Positions 41,477 through 49,707 are shown, counted from the first letter of the stretch. The stretch: DNA of 64,000 nucleotides from CAWCAW01 sp963714125 (GCA_963714125.1 OY970234.1:3950821-4014820), one strand, 5' to 3'. The notes: generated by a model from the letters alone, not told the origin. Translations and numbers: made by a program.

Positions 41477-41841
41477 CAAAACTCCAGTCCTTCTGTGCGG
41501 GCCGCATCGGCCAGGGCGGCCACCCGCCCGTGATAACGGTTGCCTCCTCGGTCGAACACCACCTTGGATACGCCGGCGGCCTTGGCCCGCTCGGCGACGA
41601 GACGACCGACAGACGTGGCTGCCGCCACGTTGCCCCCGCTCTTGTCGCGCAGCCCGGCTTCCACCGTGGCCGCCGCCGCCAACGTGCGGCCGGTGGTGTC
41701 GTCGATGACTTGGGCCGAGATGTGCCGGGCGGACCGGAAGACCGCCAGACGAGGACGTTGCGGCGTCCCGTTGATCTGCTTGCGAACCCGGTGGTGCCGG
41801 CGAATGCGAAGGGCCCGCTTGCGGGCTGCGGTAACGGACAT
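41476..41841 (-). CDS. rplR: 50S ribosomal protein L18
   Basis: 121 residues, the 5S rRNA-binding protein. ALRIRRHHRVRKQINGTPQR, PRLAVFRSARHISAQVIDD and VVFDRGGNRYHGRVAALADAARTEGLEF are canonical. It overlaps rpsE by one base. Confidence 0.97.
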   Translation of the reverse strand: MSVTAARKRALRIRRHHRVRKQINGTPQRPRLAVFRSARHISAQVIDDTTGRTLAAAATVEAGLRDKSGGNVAAATSVGRLVAERAKAAGVSKVVFDRGGNRYHGRVAALADAARTEGLEF

Positions 41842-41843
41842 GG

Positions 41844-42383
41844 CTACTTGGCCGCCTTCCCGGCCTTGCGCACGACGCGCTCACCGAGGTAGCGCACGCC
41901 CTTGCCCTTGTAGGGCTCGGGCTTGCGAATCTTGCGGATGTCGGCGGCCACCTGGCCCACCTTCTCCTTGTCAATCCCCTTGACGATGACCCTGGTCGGC
42001 ACGGGCACCTCGAAGGTCACGCCCTCGGGGGCATTTACGAAGACCGGGTGAGAGAAGCCCAGGGCCAGCTCGAGGGACGAAGGGCCCTTGAGCGCAGCTC
42101 GGTAGCCGACGCCGACGATCTCGAGTTCCTTGGTGAACCCAGCGGTCACGCCGGCCACCATGTTGAAGACCAAGGACCGGGTGAGCCCGTGCAGGGCGCG
42201 ATTGTGACGCTCGTCGTCAGGACGCTCCACCGTCAGAGTCGAGGCCTCTTGGCGAACGGTGATGGCACCCGGCAGCGAGCGCGACAGGGTCCCCTGGGGG
42301 CCGGTCACCGTGACGAGCCTCTCATCGAGAGTCACCGTGACACCACCGGGTACTTCGATGGGTGAGCGTCCAATGCGCGACAT
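41844..42383 (-). CDS. rplF: 50S ribosomal protein L6
   Basis: 179 residues in two related domains. MSRIGRSPIEVPGGVTVTLD, VTGPQGTLSR, FTKELEIVGVGYRAAL and the C-terminal IRKPEPYKGKGVRYLGE are present and normal. Confidence 0.98.
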   Translation of the reverse strand: MSRIGRSPIEVPGGVTVTLDERLVTVTGPQGTLSRSLPGAITVRQEASTLTVERPDDERHNRALHGLTRSLVFNMVAGVTAGFTKELEIVGVGYRAALKGPSSLELALGFSHPVFVNAPEGVTFEVPVPTRVIVKGIDKEKVGQVAADIRKIRKPEPYKGKGVRYLGERVVRKAGKAAK

Positions 42384-42395
42384 CAGCGAGCTCCT

Positions 42396-42800
42396 TTACC
42401 AGACATAGCAGAGCACCTCGCCACCAACTCGCCTGCGTCGGGCATCACGGTCGGTCATGAGCCCTTGGCTGGTGGACAGCACGGCGACACCCATTCCGCC
42501 GAGCACCCGCGGCATCCGGTCGGCCTGCGCGTAGATGCGCAAGCCGGGCTTGGACACCCGCTTGAGACCGGCGATGGTGCGTGTGCGGTCCTGGGCGTAC
42601 TTGAGCTTGATCTCGAGCACGGTCCCGGGGCCACTCGACGAGGGCTTCACGTCGAAACCGGCGATGTAGCCCTCCTTCTCCAAGATGTCGGCCAGCGACA
42701 ACTTGAGCTTGGAGCCGGGCATCTTCACCGTGTCGTGCATGGCCGAATTGGCGTTACGAATCCGCGTGAGCATGTCGGCGATGGGGTCGGTCATAGTCAT
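42396..42800 (-). CDS. rpsH: 30S ribosomal protein S8
   Basis: 134 residues. MTDPIADMLTRIRNANSAMH, VKMPGSKLKLSLADILEKEGYI and GMGVAVLSTSQGLMTDRDAR are typical; it ends GGEVLCYVW. ATG 42800 has GGGAGGT upstream; an in-frame ATG two codons later is the alternative. Confidence 0.97.
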   Translation of the reverse strand: MTMTDPIADMLTRIRNANSAMHDTVKMPGSKLKLSLADILEKEGYIAGFDVKPSSSGPGTVLEIKLKYAQDRTRTIAGLKRVSKPGLRIYAQADRMPRVLGGMGVAVLSTSQGLMTDRDARRRRVGGEVLCYVW

Positions 42801-42816
42801 GGACGCATACCTCCCG

Positions 42817-43002
42817 TCACCAACTCGCCTTGGTGACGCCGGGGATCTCCCCGGCATGCACCATGACGCGTAGGCAGATTCGGCACAGGCCGAACTTCTT
42901 GAACACGGCCTTGGGCCTCCCGCAGCGGCGGCACCGGGTATATCCCCGGACCTTGAACTTCGGGGTGCGTTGTTGCTTCTCGATCAGTGCCTTTTTGGCC
43001 AT
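42817..43002 (-). CDS. rpsN: 30S ribosomal protein S14, type Z
   Basis: 61 residues, the short zinc form. MAKKALIEKQQRTPKFKVRG is followed by two CxxC pairs (YTRCRRCGR and LCRICLR) and ends GEIPGVTKASW. It lies 4 nt after rplE. Confidence 0.98.
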   Translation of the reverse strand: MAKKALIEKQQRTPKFKVRGYTRCRRCGRPKAVFKKFGLCRICLRVMVHAGEIPGVTKASW

Positions 43003-43006
43003 GGTG

Positions 43007-43573
43007 CTAGAGGTTCTCCTGCCTGAACGGGAACCCGAAGGCGACGAGGAAGGCACGGCCCTCCGCATCGTTGCGGGCTGTAGTGCAAATGGTGATGTCC
43101 ATTCCACGAGTGGTGTCGATGCGGTCGTAGTCGACCTCGGGAAAGATCAATTGTTCGTTGACGCCGAAGGTGTAGTTGCCATGCCCGTCGAACGACGTCG
43201 ACGGAAGGCCGCGAAAGTCACGGATCCTGGGGATGGCCAAGGCGATCAGGCGGTCGAGGAACTCCCATGCCCGAGCCCCGCGCATGGTCACCTTGACACC
43301 GATGGGCACTCCTTCGCGCAGCTTGAACCCGGCAATCGACTTACGGGCCCGCGTCACCACCGGCTTCTGCCCGGTGATGACCTCAAGGTCGCGCACCGCA
43401 CCGTCGATGAGCGACGCCTGTTGGGTGGCCTTGCCGACGCCCATGTTGATGACGATCTTGTCGAGAGTCGGGGCCTCCATGATGTTGCCGAGCCCGAGCT
43501 CCTCGCACAACGCGACGCGCACGGTGTCGCGGTAGCGCTCCTGGAGCCGCGGGCGGGTGACGGTGTCAGCCAT
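43007..43573 (-). CDS. rplE: 50S ribosomal protein L5
   Basis: 188 residues, a 5S rRNA binder. PRLQERYRDTVRVALCEELG, KIVINMGVGKATQQ, KSIAGFKLREGVPIGVKVTM and GMDITICTTARNDAEGRAFL are present. ATG 43573 overlaps the rplX stop by one base. Confidence 0.97.
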   Translation of the reverse strand: MADTVTRPRLQERYRDTVRVALCEELGLGNIMEAPTLDKIVINMGVGKATQQASLIDGAVRDLEVITGQKPVVTRARKSIAGFKLREGVPIGVKVTMRGARAWEFLDRLIALAIPRIRDFRGLPSTSFDGHGNYTFGVNEQLIFPEVDYDRIDTTRGMDITICTTARNDAEGRAFLVAFGFPFRQENL

Positions 43574-43878
43574 CACAGCTCCGTTCCGCACTTGCGGCAG
43601 ATGCGGATCTTGCGACCCGTCTCATCGATGCGCATGCCAATGCGGCTGGGACCGTCCACCGAGCACACGATGGCCACGGCCGACACCGGCAAAGGCATGT
43701 CCTTGTCGATGATGCCGCCTTGCATCGTCTGTCCTCGAGGCTTGGTGTGGCGCTTGGCCAGGTTGGCGCCGTCCACGATCACCTTGCCCACAGAGGGCAT
43801 GGCCACCATGACTTCGCCGCGCTTGCCGCGGAACTTGCCACTGAGCACCTCGACGGTGTCACCCTTACGGATCCGCAT
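43573..43878 (-). CDS. rplX: 50S ribosomal protein L24
   Basis: 101 residues. MRIRKGDTVEVLSGKFRGKR is the KOW motif region, then NLAKRHTKPRGQTMQGGI. A C-terminal CRKCGTEL tail with two cysteines is seen. ATG 43878 overlaps the rplN stop by one base. Confidence 0.97.
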   Translation of the reverse strand: MRIRKGDTVEVLSGKFRGKRGEVMVAMPSVGKVIVDGANLAKRHTKPRGQTMQGGIIDKDMPLPVSAVAIVCSVDGPSRIGMRIDETGRKIRICRKCGTEL

Positions 43879-44247
43879 CACAGCACCTCCGGCGCGAGGG
43901 AGACGATCCTCATGAAACGCTTGTCGCGCAGCTCACGGCCGACGGGTCCGAAGATGCGCGTGCCGCGCGGCTGCTGCTGATCGTTGATGAGCACGGCCGC
44001 GTTCTCGTCGAACCTGATGTAGCTGCCATCGGGGCGGCGCTTCTCTTTCGAGATCCTGACCACCACACACTTGACGACCTCGCCCTTCTTCACCGCCGCA
44101 CCAGGAATGGCGTCCTTGACGGTGGCCACGAAGATGTCGCCGATGCTGGCGTAGCGCCGACGTGAGCCCCCGAGCACCTTGATGCACAGGACCTCGCGTG
44201 CGCCTGAAATTGTCGGCCACCTTGAGACGGGACTCTTGCTGAATCAT
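43878..44247 (-). CDS. rplN: 50S ribosomal protein L14, interrupted by a one-base frameshift
   Basis: L14 is an essential 122-residue protein at the subunit interface. The first 13 residues (MIQQESRLKVADN) are read in one frame from ATG 44247. The rest, VLGGSRRRYASIGDIFVATV through SLAPEVL, is in another. Removing one base from the AAA run at 44207-44209 (TTT in the mRNA) restores ADNSGAREVLCIKVLGGS, the family sequence, and gives exactly 122 codons plus a stop. A sequencing or assembly error is the simplest explanation. A true mutation or programmed frameshift is less likely but checkable. A start at GTG 44177 would remove the N-terminal strand. Confidence 0.93.
44207..44209 (-). other. Frameshift position in rplN (one extra A on + strand)
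   Basis: The mRNA reads GCC GAC AAT TTC AGG, where AAT TCA GGC is expected for the conserved D-N-S-G. The homopolymer of three is where one base appears to be extra. Confidence 0.85.
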
Positions 44248-44642
44248 CGGGCTCGCTCCAGTACCTCGGTCACGCGCCAGCGCTTGAGCTTCGAGATCGG
44301 CCTCGTCTCCATCACCCGGACGCGATCGCCCGTGTGGGCTTCGAGCCCGTCGTCATGCGCATAGAGCTTGCGGGTGCGCTGAACGGTCTTGCCGTAGCGC
44401 GAGTGACGGACACGCTCCACCACGGCCACAACCACGGTGGCCTGCATCTTGTCGGAGACGACAAGGCCCTCGCGCACCTTGCGGCCGGCTCGTTCCCCAC
44501 TCGCAGGTTCGGTCCCGATCGACGCGCTGGGGGCGGCCTTGGATGCCGCCGTTTCCGTCGTTTGCGTCGTTTGCGTCACGTCGGCAGCGGGGGCCTCGGC
44601 GCCCGGAGCCTCGGTGGCGTCCGGTGTCTGATCCTCGGCCAT
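44244..44642 (-). CDS. rpsQ: 30S ribosomal protein S17 with long N-terminal extension
   Basis: 132 residues, while S17 is usually 80-90. Residues 1-50 are a low-complexity acidic and Thr/Ala-rich leader (DVTQTTQTTETAASKAAPSA). The OB-fold core follows: REGLVVSDKMQATVVVAVVE, SRYGKTVQRTRKLYAHDD and DRVRVMETRPISKLKRWRVT. ATG 44642 overlaps the rpmC stop (TGATG), which supports this long start. Confidence 0.93.
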   Translation of the reverse strand: MAEDQTPDATEAPGAEAPAADVTQTTQTTETAASKAAPSASIGTEPASGERAGRKVREGLVVSDKMQATVVVAVVERVRHSRYGKTVQRTRKLYAHDDGLEAHTGDRVRVMETRPISKLKRWRVTEVLERAR

Positions 44643-45076
44643 CACTGATCCTCCTCGTCGCCGTCGCCGGCTTCCTCGACGTCTTCGTTTTCTTCCACGT
44701 CGATGTCCTCGACGTCGTCGATGTCCTCGACATCGTCGTCCACTACCAGCTCTTCGACCTCGCCCTCACCGGCCAGGGCGTCCTCGTCCAGAAGTTCTTC
44801 GTCTTTGGCTCGACGCCGCGGGGGTCGGGGCGGACGGACGGGGCGGGCGATGATCACCGGCCCGGCGTCGCGACCTTCGGCCACGGCGATCTCACGGTCA
44901 CGAATGATGGTCAGCACGCGCGCCACATCACGGCGCGCCAGAGGCAGTCGCGAGGCGTTGTCGAGCTGGCCCGTGGCGAGCTGGAAACGAAGGTTGAGCA
45001 GCTCGCGCCGGCTTTCGGCCAGCTTCACATCCAACTCGTCATCATCGAGTTCGCGCAGTTCGTCGGCGTTGGGCAT
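44642..45076 (-). CDS. rpmC: 50S ribosomal protein L29 with long acidic C-terminal tail
   Basis: 144 residues, about twice the normal 65-70. The helical hairpin core (NADELRELDDDELDVKLAES, NLRFQLATGQLDNASRL, RRDVARVLTIIRDRE) ends near 68. A basic Pro/Arg segment (ARPVRPPRPPRRRAKDEE) follows, then a strongly acidic run ending in EENEDVEEAGDGDEEDQ. The reading frame is firm because start and stop overlap or abut neighbouring genes. Confidence 0.94.
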   Translation of the reverse strand: MPNADELRELDDDELDVKLAESRRELLNLRFQLATGQLDNASRLPLARRDVARVLTIIRDREIAVAEGRDAGPVIIARPVRPPRPPRRRAKDEELLDEDALAGEGEVEELVVDDDVEDIDDVEDIDVEENEDVEEAGDGDEEDQ

Positions 45077-45082
45077 CGTCGG

Positions 45083-45520
45083 CTAGACCTCAACCTCAGG
45101 AGCGCCGTGCATTCCCGGACGCACGACGAATCTTGCTCTGATCGGCAGTTTCTGGATAGCCCGCTCCATGGCCTCTTTGGCCAGTTCGCGGTCCACGCCG
45201 GCCAGCTCGAACAGGATGCGGCCGGGCTTGACCACCGCCACCCAGTGCTCCGGGTTGCCCTTCCCCGATCCCATACGGGTTTCGGCCGGCTTCTGCGTCA
45301 CCGGTTTGTCGGGAAAGATCCGGATCCAAACCTTCCCACCACGCTTGACGTGACGGGTCATGGCAATACGAGCGGCTTCGATCTGCCGCTGCGTCAGCCA
45401 TGCCGGCTCCAATGCCTGAATGCCGAAGTCGCCGAAGTTGATGGCCGAGCCACCCTTGGTATCGCCTTGGCGCCGACCGCGGTGTTGCTTGCGGTACTTG
45501 ACCTTGCGAGGCATCAACAT
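45083..45520 (-). CDS. rplP: 50S ribosomal protein L16
   Basis: 145 residues. MLMPRKVKYRKQHRGRRQGD, INFGDFGIQALEPAWLTQRQ and PAETRMGSGKGNPEHWVAVV are canonical. ATG 45520 overlaps the rpsC stop and matches the family start ML-PRK; ATG 45514 is an alternative two codons in. Confidence 0.97.
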   Translation of the reverse strand: MLMPRKVKYRKQHRGRRQGDTKGGSAINFGDFGIQALEPAWLTQRQIEAARIAMTRHVKRGGKVWIRIFPDKPVTQKPAETRMGSGKGNPEHWVAVVKPGRILFELAGVDRELAKEAMERAIQKLPIRARFVVRPGMHGAPEVEV

Positions 45521-46506
45521 CAGTCCGATTCCTTTCGGAAGTGCGGCGTCTCGTGATGCTCGTTGCGGGTACGACGCTCGATCTCTTCTTCCTCGGCCAG
45601 GAGGCGCTCCAAGGCGTCGGGGGCCTCTCCGGCCGGTGGCGAACCTCCGGGCAACGGGGACGGCGTCACTTCGGTGTCAGGCGCGTCATCAGCCTCCGCA
45701 TTGGCGGCGTCGTCAACCGGGGCATCGGTGACGACGACGCTTCCGGGCTCGCCTTGCTCAGCCCGGCGACGACCGCCACCGGCAGTGATCAGGCGGCGGG
45801 GACCCGATTGACCCGAGGTCTCCCCGGCCGCCATGGCGGCTTCGCGAGAGATCTTGTCCTCCGACGAGAGCTTGTAGGGGAGGATGTCCCCCTTGTAGAT
45901 CCACACCTTCACGCCGATGCGGCCGAAGGTGGTCTTGGCCTCGCGAAAGCCGTAGTCAATGTCGGCCCGCAGCGTGTGCAGGGGCACGCGACCCTCGCGA
46001 TAGCCCTCCTTGCGGGCCATTTCCGATCCACCCAGGCGCCCCGAGCACTGCACGCGCACTCCGAGGGCGCCGGCCTTGGTCACCGTCTGCATGGCCCGCT
46101 TCATGGCTCGCCGGAAGGCGACCCGGCGAGCGAGCTGGTCGGCGATGGACTGGGCGATGAGCGCGGCGTCGAGCTCGGGTTGCTTGATCTCCTGGATGTT
46201 GAGCTGGATCCGGTTGCGCAAACCGGTGATGTCTTCGAGCTTCTTCTTGAGGCGATCGGCCTCGGACCCGCGCCGACCGATGACGATGCCGGGGCGCGCC
46301 GTGTGGATGTCCACGCGCAACCTGTCACGCGTGCGCTCGATCTCGATCCGGCTGACCGCGGCCGTCTCGAGCTGAGAAGTCAGGTAGTCACGGATCTTCC
46401 AGTCTTCGATCACGAAGTCCTGGTAGTTGCGCTCTTCGAACCAACGCGACTTCCAGTCCGTCGTGACGCCTAGGCGAAACCCGTAGGGGTTGACCTTCTG
46501 GCCCAT
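45520..46506 (-). CDS. rpsC: 30S ribosomal protein S3 with long C-terminal extension
   Basis: 328 residues, against 210-280 usual. The core (1-220) has MGQKVNPYGFRLGVTTDWKS, the KH loop RPGIVIGRRGSEADRLKKKL and GRIGVKVWIYKGDILP. The about 108-residue tail is Pro/Gly/acidic (DAPVDDAANAEADDAPDTEV) and ends in a charged helix-like run (LERLLAEEEEIERRTRNEHH). It starts one base after the rplV stop. Confidence 0.96.
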   Translation of the reverse strand: MGQKVNPYGFRLGVTTDWKSRWFEERNYQDFVIEDWKIRDYLTSQLETAAVSRIEIERTRDRLRVDIHTARPGIVIGRRGSEADRLKKKLEDITGLRNRIQLNIQEIKQPELDAALIAQSIADQLARRVAFRRAMKRAMQTVTKAGALGVRVQCSGRLGGSEMARKEGYREGRVPLHTLRADIDYGFREAKTTFGRIGVKVWIYKGDILPYKLSSEDKISREAAMAAGETSGQSGPRRLITAGGGRRRAEQGEPGSVVVTDAPVDDAANAEADDAPDTEVTPSPLPGGSPPAGEAPDALERLLAEEEEIERRTRNEHHETPHFRKESD

Positions 46507-46507
46507 C

Positions 46508-47239
46508 TCAGTCCTTCTCCTCTGGGGCGTCGGTGCCGTCGTCCTCATCGGCCCCGGTCACCGCATCGACGTCGTCGGTGTCGTCTTCGTCGTCCTGGTC
46601 GACCTCGTCGGTCTCGACGCCGTCCTCGGTCTCAACACCATCTTCGGTGTCGAACGCCTCATCGGTCTCAACGACATCGGTATCGAGATCGGTATCGAGA
46701 TCGGCGTCATCAATCTCGTCGACATCGGCCGACTCGTCACGATCAGCCCGACCCGATTCGGCCCGTGCCCCCGCCCCACCGCGCCGACCGGTCTCGCGCC
46801 GGGACGCGGCCACGCGTCGCGACCGCAAGTCGGCGGCCGCCGCTTCTTGGCGGGCCCGGCGGTGCTCGAGGCGATCATCAGGAAGGCGGCTCACGATGAC
46901 CGTGATGTGGCACGTCCGCTTGCGGATCCGGGTGGCTCGACCTCGAGCCCGGGGCCGCCACCGCTTGAGCGTCGAGCCCTCGTCGGCGTAGCACGCCGAG
47001 ATGTACAGCTCGTCGGGATCGAGCCCGTCGTTGTTGCGGGCGTTGGAAACAGCCGACGACAGCACCTTCGCCACCACGCGGGCGGCCTCTCGAGGAATGG
47101 TGCGCAGGATCTCGTCCGCCTTGTCGACGTCCCGACCGCGCACCACGTCCAGGATCTCGCGGGCCTTGTACGCCGACATCCGGTAATGCCGCAGCACGGC
47201 GCGCGTCCCGGGACGCTCGTTGGTCTTCACCCCGGTCAT
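46508..47239 (-). CDS. rplV: 50S ribosomal protein L22 with about 120-residue basic-then-acidic tail
   Basis: 243 residues, twice the usual size. Core 1-121: VLRHYRMSAYKAREILDVVR, SSAVSNARNNDGLDPDEL and the tunnel hairpin WRPRARGRATRIRKRTCHIT. The tail begins Arg-rich (RLEHRRARQEAAAADLRSRR), then turns acidic with repeats such as LDTDLDTD and EDGVETEDGVETDE, ending DEDDGTDAPEEKD. The DNA of the tail shows short tandem repeats, which suggests growth by slippage. It abuts rpsS directly. Confidence 0.95.
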   Translation of the reverse strand: MTGVKTNERPGTRAVLRHYRMSAYKAREILDVVRGRDVDKADEILRTIPREAARVVAKVLSSAVSNARNNDGLDPDELYISACYADEGSTLKRWRPRARGRATRIRKRTCHITVIVSRLPDDRLEHRRARQEAAAADLRSRRVAASRRETGRRGGAGARAESGRADRDESADVDEIDDADLDTDLDTDVVETDEAFDTEDGVETEDGVETDEVDQDDEDDTDDVDAVTGADEDDGTDAPEEKD

Positions 47240-47518
47240 CTATCGCCTCGCCTGGCGCTCTTGACCGGCGTGGTACCGGAACGTGCGCGTAGGAGCGAAC
47301 TCACCAAGTTTGTGGCCCACCATGGATTCCGTCACGTACACCGGGACGTGCTTGCGACCGTCGTGCACGGCGATGGTGTGACCCACCATGTCGGGAATGA
47401 TGGTGGACCGACGCGACCACGTCTTGATGACGCGCTTCTCGTTGTTGGCGTTCAGCACGTCCACCTTCTTCAGGAGGTGGTCGTCGACGAAGGGTCCTTT
47501 TTTCAGGCTACGCGGCAT
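47240..47518 (-). CDS. rpsS: 30S ribosomal protein S19
   Basis: 92 residues: MPRSLKKGPFVDDHLLKKVD, STIIPDMVGHTIAVHDGRKH and VYVTESMVGHKLGEFAPTRT. Canonical. The stop codon touches the rplV start. Confidence 0.98.
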   Translation of the reverse strand: MPRSLKKGPFVDDHLLKKVDVLNANNEKRVIKTWSRRSTIIPDMVGHTIAVHDGRKHVPVYVTESMVGHKLGEFAPTRTFRYHAGQERQARR

Positions 47519-47542
47519 GGCGTGCTCTTCCCTCGGTTCTGG

Positions 47543-48379
47543 TCATCGACGCGCCCCGCGGGTGCGGCGTCGACGCACGATCAACTGGTCGGAGGGCTTG
47601 TGCTGACCACGAGTGCGGCCTTCAGGCTTGCCCCAAGGAGAAACCGGGTGACGACCACCGGAGGTCTTGCCCTCGCCTCCACCCAACGGGTGGTCGACCG
47701 GGTTCATGGCGACACCTCGCGATTGCGGGCGCTTGCCCTTCCACCGGTTTCGTCCCGCCTTACCGATGGAGATCAGTTCGGCCTCGGCGTTGCCCACCTC
47801 ACCGAGGGTGCCCCGGCAGTCGATGGGGATACGGCGCATCTCTGTCGACGGCAGGCGCAGCGTGGCGAACTGGCCTTCTTTGGCCACCAGCTGCGCGCTC
47901 ATGCCCGCCCCCCGGGCCAGCTTGCCTCCCTGGCCAGGGCGGAGCTCGACGTTGTGGATGGTCGAACCCACCGGGATGTAACGCAACGGGAGCGCGTTGC
48001 CCGGTCGGATCTCGGCCCCCTGACCGCTGCCCAGCACGTCACCGACGTGCACGTTGGCCGGCGCCAAGATGTAGCGCTTCTCGCCGTCGTAGTAATGCAG
48101 CAGGGCGATGCGGGAGTTGCGGTTGGGGTCGTACTCGATCGACGCCACCTTGGCCGGCACGCCGTCCTTGTCCCGCTTGAAGTCGATGATGCGGTACTGC
48201 TGCTTGTGGCCGCCACCGCGATGGCGCGCCGTCTTGCGGCCGTAGCTGTTGCGCCCACCGGTGCGGGGCTTGGGGACGAGCAGCGACTTCTCCGGGCGGG
48301 TGCTGGTGATCTCCGAGAAGTCCGACGACGACTGGAACCGCCGGCCGGCGCTGGTGGGCTTGCGCTTGCGCAAAGGCAT
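47543..48379 (-). CDS. rplB: 50S ribosomal protein L2
   Basis: 278 residues. The RNA-binding domain, GGGHKQQYRIIDFKRDKDGV, and the peptidyl-transferase-near segment GVAMNPVDHPLGGGEGKTSG with the conserved His are present. Normal length, with no extension. Confidence 0.98.
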   Translation of the reverse strand: MPLRKRKPTSAGRRFQSSSDFSEITSTRPEKSLLVPKPRTGGRNSYGRKTARHRGGGHKQQYRIIDFKRDKDGVPAKVASIEYDPNRNSRIALLHYYDGEKRYILAPANVHVGDVLGSGQGAEIRPGNALPLRYIPVGSTIHNVELRPGQGGKLARGAGMSAQLVAKEGQFATLRLPSTEMRRIPIDCRGTLGEVGNAEAELISIGKAGRNRWKGKRPQSRGVAMNPVDHPLGGGEGKTSGGRHPVSPWGKPEGRTRGQHKPSDQLIVRRRRTRGARR

Positions 48380-48388
48380 GGAGGCCTC

Positions 48389-48682
48389 TCAGTTCCTCTC
48401 GAACAGGTCGATGCGGTCGCCGGCATGCAAGGTCACCACGGCGCGCTTGGTCGAGGCGCGATGGCCGATGGTGTTGGTCTTGCGATTGTGGCGACGCTTT
48501 CCCTTGCGGTTCAGCGTGTTGACCTTGGTGACCCGAACCCCGAATACCTGCTCCACGGCGTGGCGAACATCGATGCGCGTCGCATCGGGGGCCACCACAA
48601 AGACGTACACGCCGTCGTCCATCAAGGCGTAGGACTTCTCCGACACCACCGGCCGCAGCAGGATTTGGGAAGCATCTCTCAT
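48389..48682 (-). CDS. rplW: 50S ribosomal protein L23
   Basis: 97 residues. It sits at the tunnel exit and docks trigger factor. DASQILLRPVVSEKSYALMD, VYVFVVAPDATRIDVRHAVE and VRVTKVNTLNRKGKRRHNRK are typical. ATG overlaps the rplD stop (ATGA). Confidence 0.97.
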   Translation of the reverse strand: MRDASQILLRPVVSEKSYALMDDGVYVFVVAPDATRIDVRHAVEQVFGVRVTKVNTLNRKGKRRHNRKTNTIGHRASTKRAVVTLHAGDRIDLFERN

Positions 48683-49707
48683 GACTCGCCTCCCTCATCG
48701 TCCGCATCATCGTCGGCTTCCGCGTCGTCGTCCGCCGTGTCGTCATCCTGGGCGCCTTCGCCGTCGGCGATGTCGGCGTCCGCCGTGTCGTCGTCGGTGA
48801 CCCCGTCGGCGGTGTCAACGTCGTCGTCTGCCTCGGCGTCGTCGCTGGTGTCGTCATCTGTCACGACGGCTCCGGCTTTTTTGGCGGAGGCCTTCTTCGT
48901 GGCTCGGGCCTTTTTGGCGCCTCGGGCCCGAGTCGCCTCGGCCTTCTCGCTTTCGGCGTCGGCCTCAGCTTGGGCGGCGGCCGCCGCCTGAGCGGCCTCG
49001 GCCGAGCCCTCCACCGTGGTCGTCTCCCCCGGCAAGGTGGCGTCGGTAAAGACGATCCAGTCGTTGCAAAGGATGTCGAAGGTGTTGAGCTCGGACTCCT
49101 GAAGCGTCTGGACGCTGCCCAGGTTGGCGAAGGACCGGTCGGCGACGCCGTCCATCGGTCCCAGCACCACCAGGATCTTTCCGTCCAGACCCAACGCCTC
49201 CAACGCCGTCACGGCGTCCTTGGTCTTGGGGACTTCGAAGTCCCAGGCGTCGATCACCACGACCCGGGACAGCGCAGCGCGGTCCGACAACGCCGACAAC
49301 AGCGCCAGGCGCACCATCTTCTTGGGCGTGCGCTGGCGATACGACCGCGGCTTCGGGCCTAGGGCGACGCCACCACCGGACCACTGCGGGGAGCGGGTCG
49401 ACCCTTGACGGGCCCTACCCGTTCCCTTCTGGCGAAAGGGCTTGGCCCCACCGCCGGCCACCTCGGCGCGCGTCTTGGTCGACTGGGTTCCCGACCGGGC
49501 CGCGGCCAGCTGGCCGGCCACGACCTGATGGAGGACGGCGTGATGCGGGTCGATGCCAAAGAAGGTGGGGTCGAGGACGATCTCGTCGAGCACGACTCCG
49601 TGGCGGTTGCGTCGGGCCACGGTGCGCGCTACGGGCTCAGGACGCTCCCGACGGCGGCGCGACACGCCCCCCGTCGAGGTGCTCTCAGCAGCAGCCAGGG
49701 TCGTCAT
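48679..49707 (-). CDS. rplD: 50S ribosomal protein L4 with about 116-residue C-terminal tail
   Basis: 342 residues, against about 205-225 usual. Core 1-226 has HHAVLHQVVAGQLAAARSGT, AGGGAKPFRQKGTGRARQGS and RSPQWSGGGVALGPKPRSYR (the tunnel loop). The tail has an Ala-rich helix-like part, a Lys/Ala part (KKARATKKASAKKAG), then a nearly pure acidic part (TDDDTSDDAEADDDVDTAD and on to the end). Both ends overlap neighbours by 4 nt, so the tail is not an annotation error. Confidence 0.95.
   Translation of the reverse strand: MTTLAAAESTSTGGVSRRRRERPEPVARTVARRNRHGVVLDEIVLDPTFFGIDPHHAVLHQVVAGQLAAARSGTQSTKTRAEVAGGGAKPFRQKGTGRARQGSTRSPQWSGGGVALGPKPRSYRQRTPKKMVRLALLSALSDRAALSRVVVIDAWDFEVPKTKDAVTALEALGLDGKILVVLGPMDGVADRSFANLGSVQTLQESELNTFDILCNDWIVFTDATLPGETTTVEGSAEAAQAAAAAQAEADAESEKAEATRARGAKKARATKKASAKKAGAVVTDDDTSDDAEADDDVDTADGVTDDDTADADIADGEGAQDDDTADDDAEADDDADDEGGES

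Noticed and set aside
43878..44177. A 99-residue L14 starting at GTG 44177
   Set aside because: It has no ribosome-binding site of note and lacks the conserved N-terminal strand, which is encoded intact just upstream in another frame. A frameshifted full-length gene explains the data better.
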